A stretch of DNA of 64,000 nt from Eurosta solidaginis. Lineage: Eukaryota; Arthropoda; Insecta; Diptera; Tephritidae. The stretch lies in contig NC_090319.1 in the NCBI RefSeq assembly GCF_040869045.1, positions 363,027,739-363,091,738 on the forward strand, read 5' to 3'. Made by a program: the position numbers and the translations under genes. The notes under the pieces were generated by a model. It ran no database searches and had not been told where the DNA came from. It saw nothing but the letters and a program-made list of their open reading frames with translations. Positions 45,019-56,085 of this stretch are shown in pieces. Position 1 is the first letter of the stretch, and the number at the start of each line of letters is the position of its first letter.

Positions 45019-47712
45019 GCTAAAGTGAGATATAAGTGATGGAATGCAGGGGAGGGGCTTTGATTGTACCATAACCCCCAAAACATATTTATGTAATAAA
45101 AAGTTAAAACAATGTTTCCCCGAGAATCACTATCACTTAATTTTCCATTATTGTAGAGTTATTTAATAATTTGGAAAATACATATATTTGCATGTCAAAA
45201 GTTGGGAATAGCTATTGCTATGAAAACAATTAAGTCTTTATTCCAAACTAAGTCAGTAGCTCGTTCGCGGCACGCTTGCGTGTTTAGAAAAATGATTTTT
45301 TAATTGTGTGAAATTCAGTAGCTAAATTATTGTTTAAGCATTTTAAACACTCTAACGATTAACAACTGAGGAAGTTATCATTTTGTAAAGCTCAACATTT
45401 GGCATAATGTTCTCAAGGCAGCTGAGATCGCCATTAAAATTAAAATAATGCAAAATTATTAAATTGGGAAACAGCAGAATAGAGCAGATAGATTTGCTTT
45501 TTGATAGTTGCGGGTTCGTTGCTTAAGTCTTTTGTAACTTTATTAGCAACAAACTTCCAGAAAAATTCCCTTATAATGTGAAAAACATTAATTGATTGAC
45601 ATAATCCGATTTGCGGTGGCAATTTAAGTCTAAAAGCCCAGCGATAAACTTCCTCTTACCCCTACGCCTTATTGTGCGAATTTCCTGAAACTTGATAAGC
45701 GGCTTTTCATATAAAAATTTCCATATTACTTACACACACTGTTAGCAAATCTTGACTGAAAGTGAAGCGGGCAAAACTTAAGTGGTTTTTTTTTCAGGAC
45801 AATTTTAACTTGTAAAAGAGACACAAACATAAACTGTTTTAAAAAATTTCAAATCTTTCCAAAATTACAAGTGGAAATGAGAGAAAACATCAGAAATATT
45901 GGGAGAGCGCGCTCTCCTTGCGAAGGGATTGTCAGCCCAATTCTAAATATTCCCACGGAATTTTGTTCTCGCGGATTATTTTATTCCCGCGGAGAAATTC
46001 CTCCAATGATTTTCTCCTAGAGAGAACGGGAATTTGGGAATAGGAATTTCGAATTTTCGAAGTCAGCTGTTTTGTCAATTGAAATTTCGTTGCACATTTC
46101 TTATTTTCTTTAAAAAATTGAAAAGTATAATTATTTTTGCGAATTTCTTTGAAATTAAGAAATAAAGTATAAATAATGCACAGTATTGCATTTCAAATGG
46201 TATTCACTGAAATAAGTAATGAATTAGTGCCACAGCAACATCAACAGAGGAGCATAAGAAGAAGAAGACGGCGTGATAACACAAATCCGCTGGAGTTGTC
46301 TGCTTCCATTCAGCAAAGCAATTTTCTGGCGGCCAAGTCGAGGTGAATTCGTCTTTCGTCCTAATCCAAAATCTATTCAAGCCCTCGTAAAAAATCCTTA
46401 CGCAATTTCTGGATGGCTGCATGATATATATTAAGAGCTCTTCCGTTGCTTATGATATACTTTTCGACTTAAAATAAAGAATATTGTAGTAGAATGTACA
46501 TATTTTAGCACAAATATGTACAAATAAGTATTCTTTCTTAAAAGAACCAATTTACTTTAACTAATTTGATGTATTCCCTTTAATTTAAAAGTGAAAAAAC
46601 TTCTAAGAAATGGCAGAGAAATCTCCTTCTCATTCACATTCATAATACCTACTTTTCTCCCATAACAGGTTTCCGCTTTTTCGAACATTGTTAAGAATAA
46701 GAGGAAAGGGAAAAGTGAAAAAAAATTACAAGGAGTTTTTATTTAGAATACTAGGAATGGGGGAAGGAAAAAACAAGGAATTTTTGTTTAGATTTTGGCT
46801 GTATATTTTGTCCGCTTTTCTCAAAAATTAACCAAGTCTGCCATATGACTCCTAACCAAGGTTATAGTCAAGTGTGCCACTTTGCAGCAAAATATTTGCT
46901 CTCGACTGTAGCAGGCATTTACCAACCATAAGCTACGATCACCTGCTACAAATTCCCGTTATATTGGTTGAACCAACAAAGTTCTAAGTCAAGACAACGA
47001 AAAAAACAAGTTTGAAAACAGTGCCTGGGTTGTTAGGTAATTTGTGTATTCTCAAATTATATAAGCCCCTAACTTTAAAAGCTGTAAACTGGTACATAAA
47101 TAAATAAATCAGCCAAATATTTTATAAAATAGCGTATCCACGACGTTACTCAATTTGTTTATTATAATAATAAATATTTAAATTTCGAACCTGTTCTTAG
47201 CAAATTTGTATAAATGTTTGGAAATAATTAAACAAATTATTAAATTTGCGTACGAAAACGATTTTAAGGTAAATTATTATTCCCGAAGCGTTTATTTGAT
47301 GCTCTTGTACTTCCGAGTTTGAGGTCAAGGTTGTGCTAAACAAATGAGGTAATTAGAGACCCTAAACTAAGTAGCGCAATTTGTATATATGCTTCCTGTA
47401 TTTCTACCTAAATAAATAACTATAAAAGTACGTATATGCCTGCTATTTTTACTAATTTGAGCTAACATCTGGAATATGTATTTGTTTGTGAGTTTGTAAA
47501 AGCCATTCTAATGTAGTAGAATTAATATCTGTATTTAATTAGCGAGACATGCTCATATTGCTTTATACAATTGTTTTTGTTATTGTAATTAGAAAAAAAT
47601 TGCAAAGTTTACAAACGGCGATGGTTACTAGGACATGTTTCTGAATTTCACTTCTTCATCAGCTAGCTTCTCAGGAGCTGAGTATTGAACTCGAAATCTC
47701 CAACATTCATAC
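45019..47712. other. Gene-free AT-rich DNA
   Basis: No gene, RNA or nameable repeat was found over this 2.7-kb stretch. The open frame at 46204-46422 has no family features. Confidence 0.4.
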
Positions 47713-48194
47713 TGTGACGAATATCGCCCTAAGCAGCCACTCGTATTTACGTAAATAAATCAATCATCATTTACACATATACATACAAGGCCACGAAGAG
47801 ATACTCACAAACACATGTAATCATCAGCCGAAGTAGTACTCACGCATACACCCGCATATGGTTATAAGATAATCTACAAACATACATGTATATAGAATTT
47901 ACCAAGTAGGAGATACAACTATTATCGAAAGCGAAACGTCTAGACCTTAGTAGAAATATGCAGATGAGGCAACAGAGAGTATAAAAGCAGCACAAACCGA
48001 GGCATGACTAATTTGTTTTGATTTAAGCACGCTATTGGTTATGAAGTGTGAGTGTTATTGTGGAAGTACTCTCTAAGTAGTCTAATAAAGACTATTATGT
48101 ATTATTGAATACTGGAGTTATTTATTCAACAATTTAGCTATTGGAACGTCAGCTGAAGGTTGCAAATACGCGGAATTTCCCAAAATTCGCTACA
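47713..48194 (+). mobile_element. Solo LTR, family 'GTAACGAAT' copy C
   Basis: The 482-base LTR has ends TGTGACGAAT and ATTCGCTACA and contains GAGAGTATAAAAGCAGC (TATA box, near 47978) and AATAAAG (polyadenylation signal, near 48083) in the plus direction. Flanks ATAC and ATGC form an imperfect four-base duplication. It is the plus-oriented relative of 6162-6880 and 49569-50073. Confidence 0.82.
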
Positions 48195-48480
48195 ATGCTA
48201 TATACTAGTGCAGTAGAATTAAAAAAAAAAAATAATAAAGTACAAAGAATGGACTCGAAAAGCATTATTTCAGGTAATGCACTGCGACTTATAAGTCTAT
48301 TGTGTTCTCCTCCCTTCAAAGTACCCCAAACTAGCTAAGCATCTTCAGAAAATCGGCTCCATGGAGTGTACATATGTGCTTACGTTCAAGCTGGAATGAG
48401 CCGAAAATTTTAAGTCTTCTTCTCGCAGTGGCATCGCAATCAAGGATGTGCTAAAAATGTTGCTAGAACAGATGCCCAGC

Positions 48481-48700
48481 TCATATATGCGGCTTTTGAC
48501 TCTGCGGTGAGCTGTAAATTCTCAAGTTACTTTTGGAGAGGTTTATACTAGCTCTGGACATTTCAGTATATGCCTTCCTGGCAAAGGTGTTTGCCTGCTC
48601 ATTGCCCCCCACCACTCTTTGGTCTGAAGCCCAGGCCAGTCTGATCAATTCGTTCACGCGTGAGGCTATCCTAAATTGTGTTCTATTTCTTGTATACATC
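48481..48700 (-). pseudogene. LINE RNase H remnant
   Basis: The minus-strand frame of 72 codons includes LAWASDQRVVGGNEQANTFA, which aligns by eye to the V-P-G-H-x-G-x-x-G-N-E-x-A-D-x-L-A segment of LINE RNase H domains. The key His is lost. The piece is isolated and non-functional. Confidence 0.55.
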
Positions 48701-49568
48701 TAGAAGAAGTAGTCTGATTGTTCTCTCCCTTTTCCTTATAAAGAACTTGAGTTTTTTGGAATAGCATGAAAATTGGGTTTCTTGTATTCCAAAATGCTAG
48801 AACTGCGAAAAATCTTAGACCATATAAAATTTTCATTGTTTTTTCTTTCAAAATCGACTACAAACTTATGCTCGGTTTTTCAATGCAAGCTTAAACTCCA
48901 GTTAAAGTTGACTAGAATTTGACCCTGGAACTTCGGCCGCTTACTGCCACTCCGGCCGCTTAAGCTGAGATGAGCAGCAAAATTTTATGCTATCGAACAA
49001 AGTTAAACTTTTTTTTATGAAAACATAGAGTAGCGCAATGATAACAAAAACCAAATTCATAACTTCCGTAAATCACATTCAATTTGTCATTGCCTTTCAG
49101 ACAATCGGTGCTAGTGACAGTAAATCAAAAATTTAATACGCTTGTCTGCACATACAAATTAGTTCTGACAACTATAAAATTCTAAAAAAAGGTTATGTTC
49201 GAAAAGAATGTCGACAACAGCTAACTAAAATAGCGTAACATAAATATGTATGTGATTGCTATGAGTAGTGTTTTTTTAGTCAAATTAGTTGATCCGTTGT
49301 ATGAGAACTTTGATGCCGATTTGAATCCATATAACATGTCATCGATACATAAGTGTTATACATATATACATACATACATTCATTATACTACTAATAAAAT
49401 AATCTTAATTCATCTGGCGACGTTATCGTTATAAACAATAACATGTAACACAAACAATCTAAATTGTCAATGGTCTTAAGGCAAATAAAATATGTCTAAA
49501 TTTCTGTAAGATTTCTAAGCTTCGCCAATATTTTTCATTAGAGCGATATCTTCTCATTCAATAGATAT
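48701..49568. other. Gene-free AT-rich DNA
   Basis: No supported feature here. Confidence 0.35.
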
Positions 49569-50073
49569 TGTAACGAATTTTTGGAAATTCTTCTTATTTT
49601 GCACCTTCTGCTAACGTTCGTATCGCTGAACTGTCGAATAAATAACTCCAATATTCAGTATTGCAATATGGTCTTTATTTAGTATACTTTGTGAATAGTA
49701 CAATTATAATTCAATATCACGTACTTCACAACAGCGTATTTAAATCAAACTGATTCCTGATTCCTCAGCTTGCGCTGCTTTTATACTCTCGATTTTCTCG
49801 TTCACTCATTTCTCCTAAGGTCTAGTCATTTCACGAACAGTTCGAGAACAATTGCAACTCATGCTTTGTTACGAGCTATATACATGTAAATTTGTAGATT
49901 ATGGTTTTCTTATAGACATATGTGTGTGTATATGTGAGTAACTACTTCGGCTGATGACTAAATGTATGTGTGTGAGATATCTCTTTGTTGCCTTGTACAT
50001 AAGTGTTGCCGCTTGCTGTGTTTTGTTGTTGCGATTACTTCCTAACAGCTTAGTGGTGCTAATATTCGCCACA
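49569..50073 (-). mobile_element. Solo LTR, family 'GTAACGAAT' copy B
   Basis: The ends TGTAACGAAT and ATTCGCCACA enclose 505 bases, with a perfect four-base duplication ATAT (49565-49568 and 50074-50077). Read on the minus strand it has GAGAGTATAAAAGCAGC near 49790. No internal region is attached, so it is a solo LTR. Confidence 0.9.
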
Positions 50074-50501
50074 ATATATTAAACTCTCGGTAACTTAACT
50101 TTACAACTTTACGATAAAAAAATTTAACAAATCTGTAACTGTAAGGATGGGTGGCAACTCTTGTCAAACAATTTTTTATTGAAAAACTACGTGAAATACG
50201 TTTGCATTCAAATATTCGTATATTTCATTTGTTTTTTGGCTTTAAACAGGCGGCAACCTTAAAAAATATGGCTCAAATATGGACACATCGGTAAAAGAGC
50301 ATTTGATATAGCGAAATACCCATATATAAAATTTCATACAAATCGGTTATGCTGTTAATGTAGTTGGTACGCAATAAATGTTACATGGTAATGTGGCAAC
50401 CATAGGTGATAGCTCGACTTAAAAATACTTATGTATATAGATCTACGGTGTAAAATACGTTTCCTTAGATATCCATATTGACATAGCGGCATTAATTAAA
50501 A

Positions 50502-51888
50502 ACAAGTAAAGGTGTCAAAGTTCGGGTGTAAGCGAACATTATATACTCAGCGTGAGCTTCAATTGTACATTTCATTTCAGATAAATTACTTTTCTACATA
50601 ACACCGTGCACCGCCCGTTTAAAACAAAATGTCTCCCCATTTCCTCTTACAATGAAACTTGATAAGTGAAATATCATTGATTCAAAACTATTTTTTGCTA
50701 AGTTATAGCTCATTATTCTAGTATACGACCCTTTTAAACTTGTTTTATATCTAAGTTGCTGTGGTTTTTAACCGATCCTGTCCATTTTTATTAGAAATAT
50801 TTTCTGCTATAAGGAAAATATGTGTACACAATTTCATTGCGATATGTTAATTTTTCTTCGAGTTATGGCTCCCGTAATATAGAAAATTGCTTAGCCATAA
50901 AAGGGGCGGTGTAACACTTATTTCCAAAAATTTTAGTGTTTTCCCATTTAATGTTATAATTCAATTTAGAAAGTAAAATTCTATTGATACAAAGCTCTTT
51001 TTCGCTAAGATATAGCTTATCTTATTCGTCCACGACCCTTTTAAAAATCTTTTATATAAAAGTGGGCGTGGTCCTTAAACGATTTCGTTAATTTTTCTTC
51101 AAAGGATTCCTTATAGTAAACGAAACCTCTCTGCCGAATTTTTTTACGATAGGTTTAACGATTTTTGATTTATGATTAATAATATTTGTAAAATTGATTT
51201 TATCACAAGTGGGCGGTGCTACGCCCATTTAAACAATTTTTTTCAAATTTTAATCAAGAGTCTCAATATCAGTCCACACGTCAAATTTCAAAATTCTAGG
51301 TGTATTATTTACTAAATAACCAGGTTTTTTGTGTTTTCCAAAATGTTATATATATAAAAAGTGGGCGTGGTTATCATCCCATTTCGCTCATTTTCAATAC
51401 CAATCTATTCTGGGTCCAGAAAAGCTCGTGTACAAAATTTGGTGAAGATAACTCAATATTTACTCAAGTTATCGTGTTAAAGGACAGACGGACGGACGGA
51501 AGGACATGGCTCATTCAAATTTTTTTTCGATACTGACGATTTTGATATATGTGACCTGGGACGTTACATGCGAAAAAAAGTTTTCGAGAAAACAGAGATT
51601 GAAGTGAAACAACTTGTTCCGTCAGTTTCTCGTTACTTACTTTTTTGTTAAATTGTTACTCGGGGGGTTTTTGGTTTTTGATTTTTCAGATTTTACCACG
51701 TGAAAGAGCGTCCCGAACTCTATACGAATCGACAAGAAAGTGCAAAATGATTTTTTGACACGTAAGGTCCCTTTTCATAGACCAGGTCACATATGGAAGT
51801 TTATATCTATATCGATTCTTTTATACCTGTACAACCAACCGTTATCCGATGTTAATATACTCTGTGTGCAAAGCACGCTGAGTATAAA
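50502..51888 (+). mobile_element. TACTCAG-superfamily repeat, full copy
   Basis: It starts ACAAGTAAAGGTGTCAAAG, carries TATACTCAGCGTGAGC near its head and GCACGCTGAGTATAAAA at its end, which form short inverted ends. No coding frame is visible. A 240-base MITE sits inside it at 51551-51790. The minus-strand copy at 54215-55269 has the same ends and order, so the boundaries are supported by two copies. Confidence 0.8.
51551..51790. mobile_element. MITE with GTGACCTGG ends and ATAT duplication
   Basis: The 240-base element lies inside a dispersed repeat whose uninterrupted version is seen at 44905-44930. It starts GTGACCTGGGACG and ends CATAGACCAGGTCAC, with ATAT on both sides (51547-51550 and 51791-51794). 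Its right end, inverted, matches the left end of the MITE at 63102 (GTGACCYGGYCTATGAAAAG). The interiors of the two are unrelated. Confidence 0.82.
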
Positions 51889-52540
51889 ACAGTTAAATAG
51901 GTGGGCACTTTGTAAACATCTTCAAGCCCTTTTCAAGTAAGCGGATGTATAATAAAATAAATATAATGAAATTAAATGGTAATCCTGAGTGGCAGCCATG
52001 ACTAAACATGTTGGTTTCGAAATACATCGGAGTAGGTAGAGGGAGAGGTAAATGTAGAGATAGAGGATGCGAGTTTGAAATTTGTTAGTTGCAGTTGACA
52101 AGTAATCGATTGCCTTATAGTTATGTAATGTTTTTCTCGATATTCTTCTTTTATTGTTATTTTCGCTACCGAGATTTTCCCCAGGTGTACGATGATGCCA
52201 TAACCTTTCCCCTCTGAACCATTTTACGCACCTAATTAAAGCTACCAAGGTCCCTATGTCATACTCCACTACCTGGAATATATTATCTTAGAAAACTATC
52301 TGCATACATATCTATAAGACAGCGCCTAGATAGTACAAAAGTGGAAATTTTATTCCTCCTTAAGGTGTACCCGTGATGGGATCTTTTAAGATACCATTTT
52401 GGCCATGTTTCTTGTCCGACACCCCGGAGTTAGTAGCCATCTTTCGTTGGCGGTGGATGCGCTCTTTTAGCATTAACTTACATATGGCACGGCATACACT
52501 TAAACATTCGTTTTCAGGAAGAATCTACCTAGTCGTACCA
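51889..52540. other. Gene-free DNA
   Basis: Nothing identifiable beyond short open frames without domain features. Confidence 0.35.
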
Positions 52541-52876
52541 TGCCTAGCGGGTTCATCTGAAATACGTGTGGTGTACATGGTTCTGTTGGACATCTCTTGA
52601 AGAGATCGTTGACACTTTAATTAACACAAATTGAACGCGTAAGAGCACATGGATATGATGGCCGTCTGGCTTTCGCTGAAAACAAAGACTTCGCTGCCGA
52701 TATTGTGGCCTCCTATCTAAACTGTGGTCTGTGTGTGATGGCTGATACTTCTGCCTGGAAGACACTACAGTGATTCGGTGCACTAAAGGAGAGTTGGAAG
52801 TCAAGGCCTCTTGAAAGAAATTCTCCTCCAACTCTACTATTAAAATGCTGCTATCAGACGCAAGACACCTATCCAA
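52541..52876 (-). pseudogene. Probable LINE RNase H remnant
   Basis: Minus-strand frames contain CSVFQAEVSAIT, resembling the F-Q-A-E-x-x-A-I segment (catalytic Glu) of LINE RNase H, followed by AAKSLFSAKARRP in place of the usual D-S-Q-A-A-I block. It is broken by stops. The call rests on one motif. Confidence 0.4.
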
Positions 52877-53474
52877 CTCTGCCTAATCATCTCTGCTAGC
52901 AATGTTTAACATAAAATTCCTTTCCGTAACTATTGTAATGGCACAGTGATCTGTGCTAGGAGGAAGAAAGCGGTATTTGTTTAATATGCTCGAGTGTGTT
53001 ATGTGTTTAGTGTTCCAATTGCATAACTCTCTTAAACGCAGGGTTGCCATTGCTGCTGCTTGCTAAGCAGCTGTATCCAAGGGTAGGATGTCAAGAATGT
53101 ACGGAAGAGCTTCACTAGGCGTTGTTCGTGGAGCACAAAAATGAATTGAAAATTTTAATAGCCTTTTCTTTATTTTTGCTCATTTAAAAAAAATGTAAGT
53201 GCGTTATATAACAAAAACTATGAAAATTACGAAAAAGTTCCCAAAATTAGAATAACTCGATACGTTTTAATCTTCAAGCAAAGTTTCCAATTTTTTATTT
53301 AAAAAATTCCCGAATTTTCCAAATTTTTCGAAGATGTTTTCGATTGGTTTATACAGTTTTCGCTAAAAAAATTTATTGAAGTTGTTTTTTTTTAAACTAG
53401 TAAAAACTAAAAATAACAAAATAACTGATAAAATTTGCAAATAGCTTTCGCTGCTATTATTATTTTATTTTTTT

Positions 53475-55402
53475 ATACCTTTCATGAAAATGAAATGGTA
53501 TATTAACTTTGGCACAAATCTCAAAATTGTAAGTCCTTAAAGGAAAATAGTATAAGTATAGCGAAATAATCAGGGAAGAGCTGAGTTGATTTAGCCATGT
53601 CCGTCTGTCCGTCTGTCTGTTTGTATGGAAACTAGTCCCTCAGTTTTTGAGATATCTTGATAAAATTTGGTGAGCGGGTGTGATTAGGTGTCCGATTAGA
53701 CATTTGGCGGAACCGGTCGGATCGGACCACTATAGCATATATCCTCCATACATATCAGAAAAAGAGGATTTATGTCATATCTTCCTCATCAGATTGAAGC
53801 TTCAAACATCACCATATACTTTCGTATATTGCACATATTGTTGTCTAAAAAAATGGATGAGATCGGTCTATATATAGTATATATCCCCCGATTGTTCCGA
53901 TAAGAAACTTTTCGTAATTATTGTCCTATTTTAAGAGCTAGAGGCTTCAAATTTCAACGAATGCTTACGTACATAGCATATATTGTTGTTTGAAAAAATC
54001 ATAGAGATCGGTGGTATATATATTATATACCCCATATAAACTGTCATTTGTGCCCTTTTTTTACGGCTAGAAGCTTCAAATTTCATCAAATTTCATCAAA
54101 TACTTACGCTTACGTAATATATTGTTGAAATACGTGATTCGTAGCCATAGTTTTTTACATGCAAACGACAAAAAACGTGAAACCTTGCATCCTCGCACAA
54201 AGTACCTACCTATTTTTTATACTCAGCGTGCTTTGCACACAGAGTATATTAACTTTGATTGGATAACGGTTGGTTGTACAGATATAAAGGAATCGAGATA
54301 GATATAGACTTCCATATATGAAAATCATCAGTATCGAAAAAAAATTTGATTGAGCTTATCTGGACCCAGAATAGATTGGTATTGAAAATGAACGAAATCG
54401 GATGATAACCTCGCCCACTTTTTAGATATATAAAATTTTGGAAAACATAAAAAACCTGATAATTTAGTAAATAATACACCTAGAATGCTGAAATTTGACA
54501 TGTGAACTGATATTGAGACTCCTGATAAAAATTTGGAAAACATTTTCAAAACGAGCGTGGCACCGCCCACTTATGATAAAATCAATTTTACAAATATTAT
54601 TAATCATAAGTCAAAAATCGTTAAACCTATCGTAACAAAATTCGGCGGAGAGGTTGCCTCTACTGTAAGGAATGATTTGAAGAAAAATTAACGAAATCGG
54701 TTATGGACCACGCCCACTTTTATATAAAAGATTTCAAAAAGGGTCGTAGACGAAAATAATAAGCTATATCTGAGCGAAAAAGAGCTTTGTGTCAATAGAA
54801 TTTTACTTTCTAAATTGAATTATAACATTAAATTGGAAAACATTAAAATTTTTGAAAATGGGTGTGGCACCGCCCCTTTTATGACTAGGCAATTTTCTAT
54901 GTTTCGAGAGCCATAACTCGAAGAAAAATTAACATATCGTAATGAAATTGTGTACACATATTTTCCTTATAGCATAACATATTTCTAGTAAAAATGGACG
55001 GGATCGGTTAAAGACTACGGCAACTTAAATATAAAACAAGTTTAAAAGGGTCGTAAACTAGAATAATAAGCTATAACTTAGCAAAAATTGTTTTCGATCA
55101 ATGATATTTCACTTATCAATTTTTATTGAAATGGGGAAACATTTTATTTAAACGGGCGCTGCCACGTGTTATGTAGAAAAGTAATTTATCTGAAATGAAA
55201 TGTACAATTGAAGCTCACGCTGAGTATATAATGTTCGCTTACACCCGAACTTAGACACCTTTACTTGTTTATTTTATATTTATCTTAAAAATCGTTTAGG
55301 TATGTACATCTGTTCACTATATAATTCTTATCTTATACAGCCGATTATTTGGAGATTACGAATGGGATAAGATTGTTGTTCAGCCCCATTCATGAAAGGT
55401 AT
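53475..55402. mobile_element. Dispersed element with ATACCTTTCATGAA ends, interrupted
   Basis: The left end ATACCTTTCATGAAAATGAA and right end TTCATGAAAGGTAT are inverted. Sequence of its own occupies 53475-54214 and about 55270-55402. The middle is a minus-strand TACTCAG repeat (54215-55269). It has the GTCCGTCTGTCC motif and repeated TTCAAATTTCA blocks and no coding frame. The order of insertion is clear: this element came first. Confidence 0.7.
54215..55269 (-). mobile_element. TACTCAG-superfamily repeat, minus-strand copy
   Basis: It starts TTTTATACTCAGCGTGC and ends GACACCTTTACTTGT, the inverse of 50502-51888, and lacks the MITE. With the plus copy 2.3 kb away it makes a large inverted pair that could fold or recombine. 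Confidence 0.8.
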
Positions 55403-56037
55403 GAAGCCAGTCCCGTCCTTACTTGTTTTTATTTGTTATTATTTTGACTAGCACCCAAAGTCTAATTGAGATTAACAGGTCATTAGCTTCTAAAGTAGGT
55501 GCTTATGTAATTGTATAGGTAAACTGAAAAAATTAAAAATCAATATAAATTTTCATTCAACTTACAACTGTCGGTTATAGGACACCTAATAATATAAGGA
55601 TGATAAACAGATTTTTTGCTACGCGGCTTAAAGTGCAATTTAATTTCGACAGTGACAGAGCTTGATATTTTAGTCTTGTTTTAGTTATTTTTATTTGGCT
55701 ATTGACTTCTTACTTTTCAGTTACCGTTTCTGAAATTCAAGTTCTATTTTATTTGTGTATTTTCTTTGTACTAGGATTAGAGTTCATTATTTGTGCAAAA
55801 TGCTGCAGAAATTATTTTTAAATAAAAACTATAATTTGGCAAGATTTTTTATGAAATCGGAAAAATTGCACATTCATGCTTCTGGATAGTGGGCGAAGAT
55901 ATGGTACTTCAAACGCTTCTAACACTGACATATTTTAAAATATTCCAAAAGAAATAGATAATTTTCATAGTTTTCTTTCATTATATTATAGTAACGCTTT
56001 CCCTCTGTTGTCAGTCTTACAAAATGGAGGAGCCCCT
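55403..56037. other. Gene-free AT-rich DNA
   Basis: No supported feature here. Confidence 0.4.
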
Positions 56038-56085
56038 GTTGTTGTTGTTGTAGCAATGCTCGCCCCACCTAATAGCCGCGACCGA

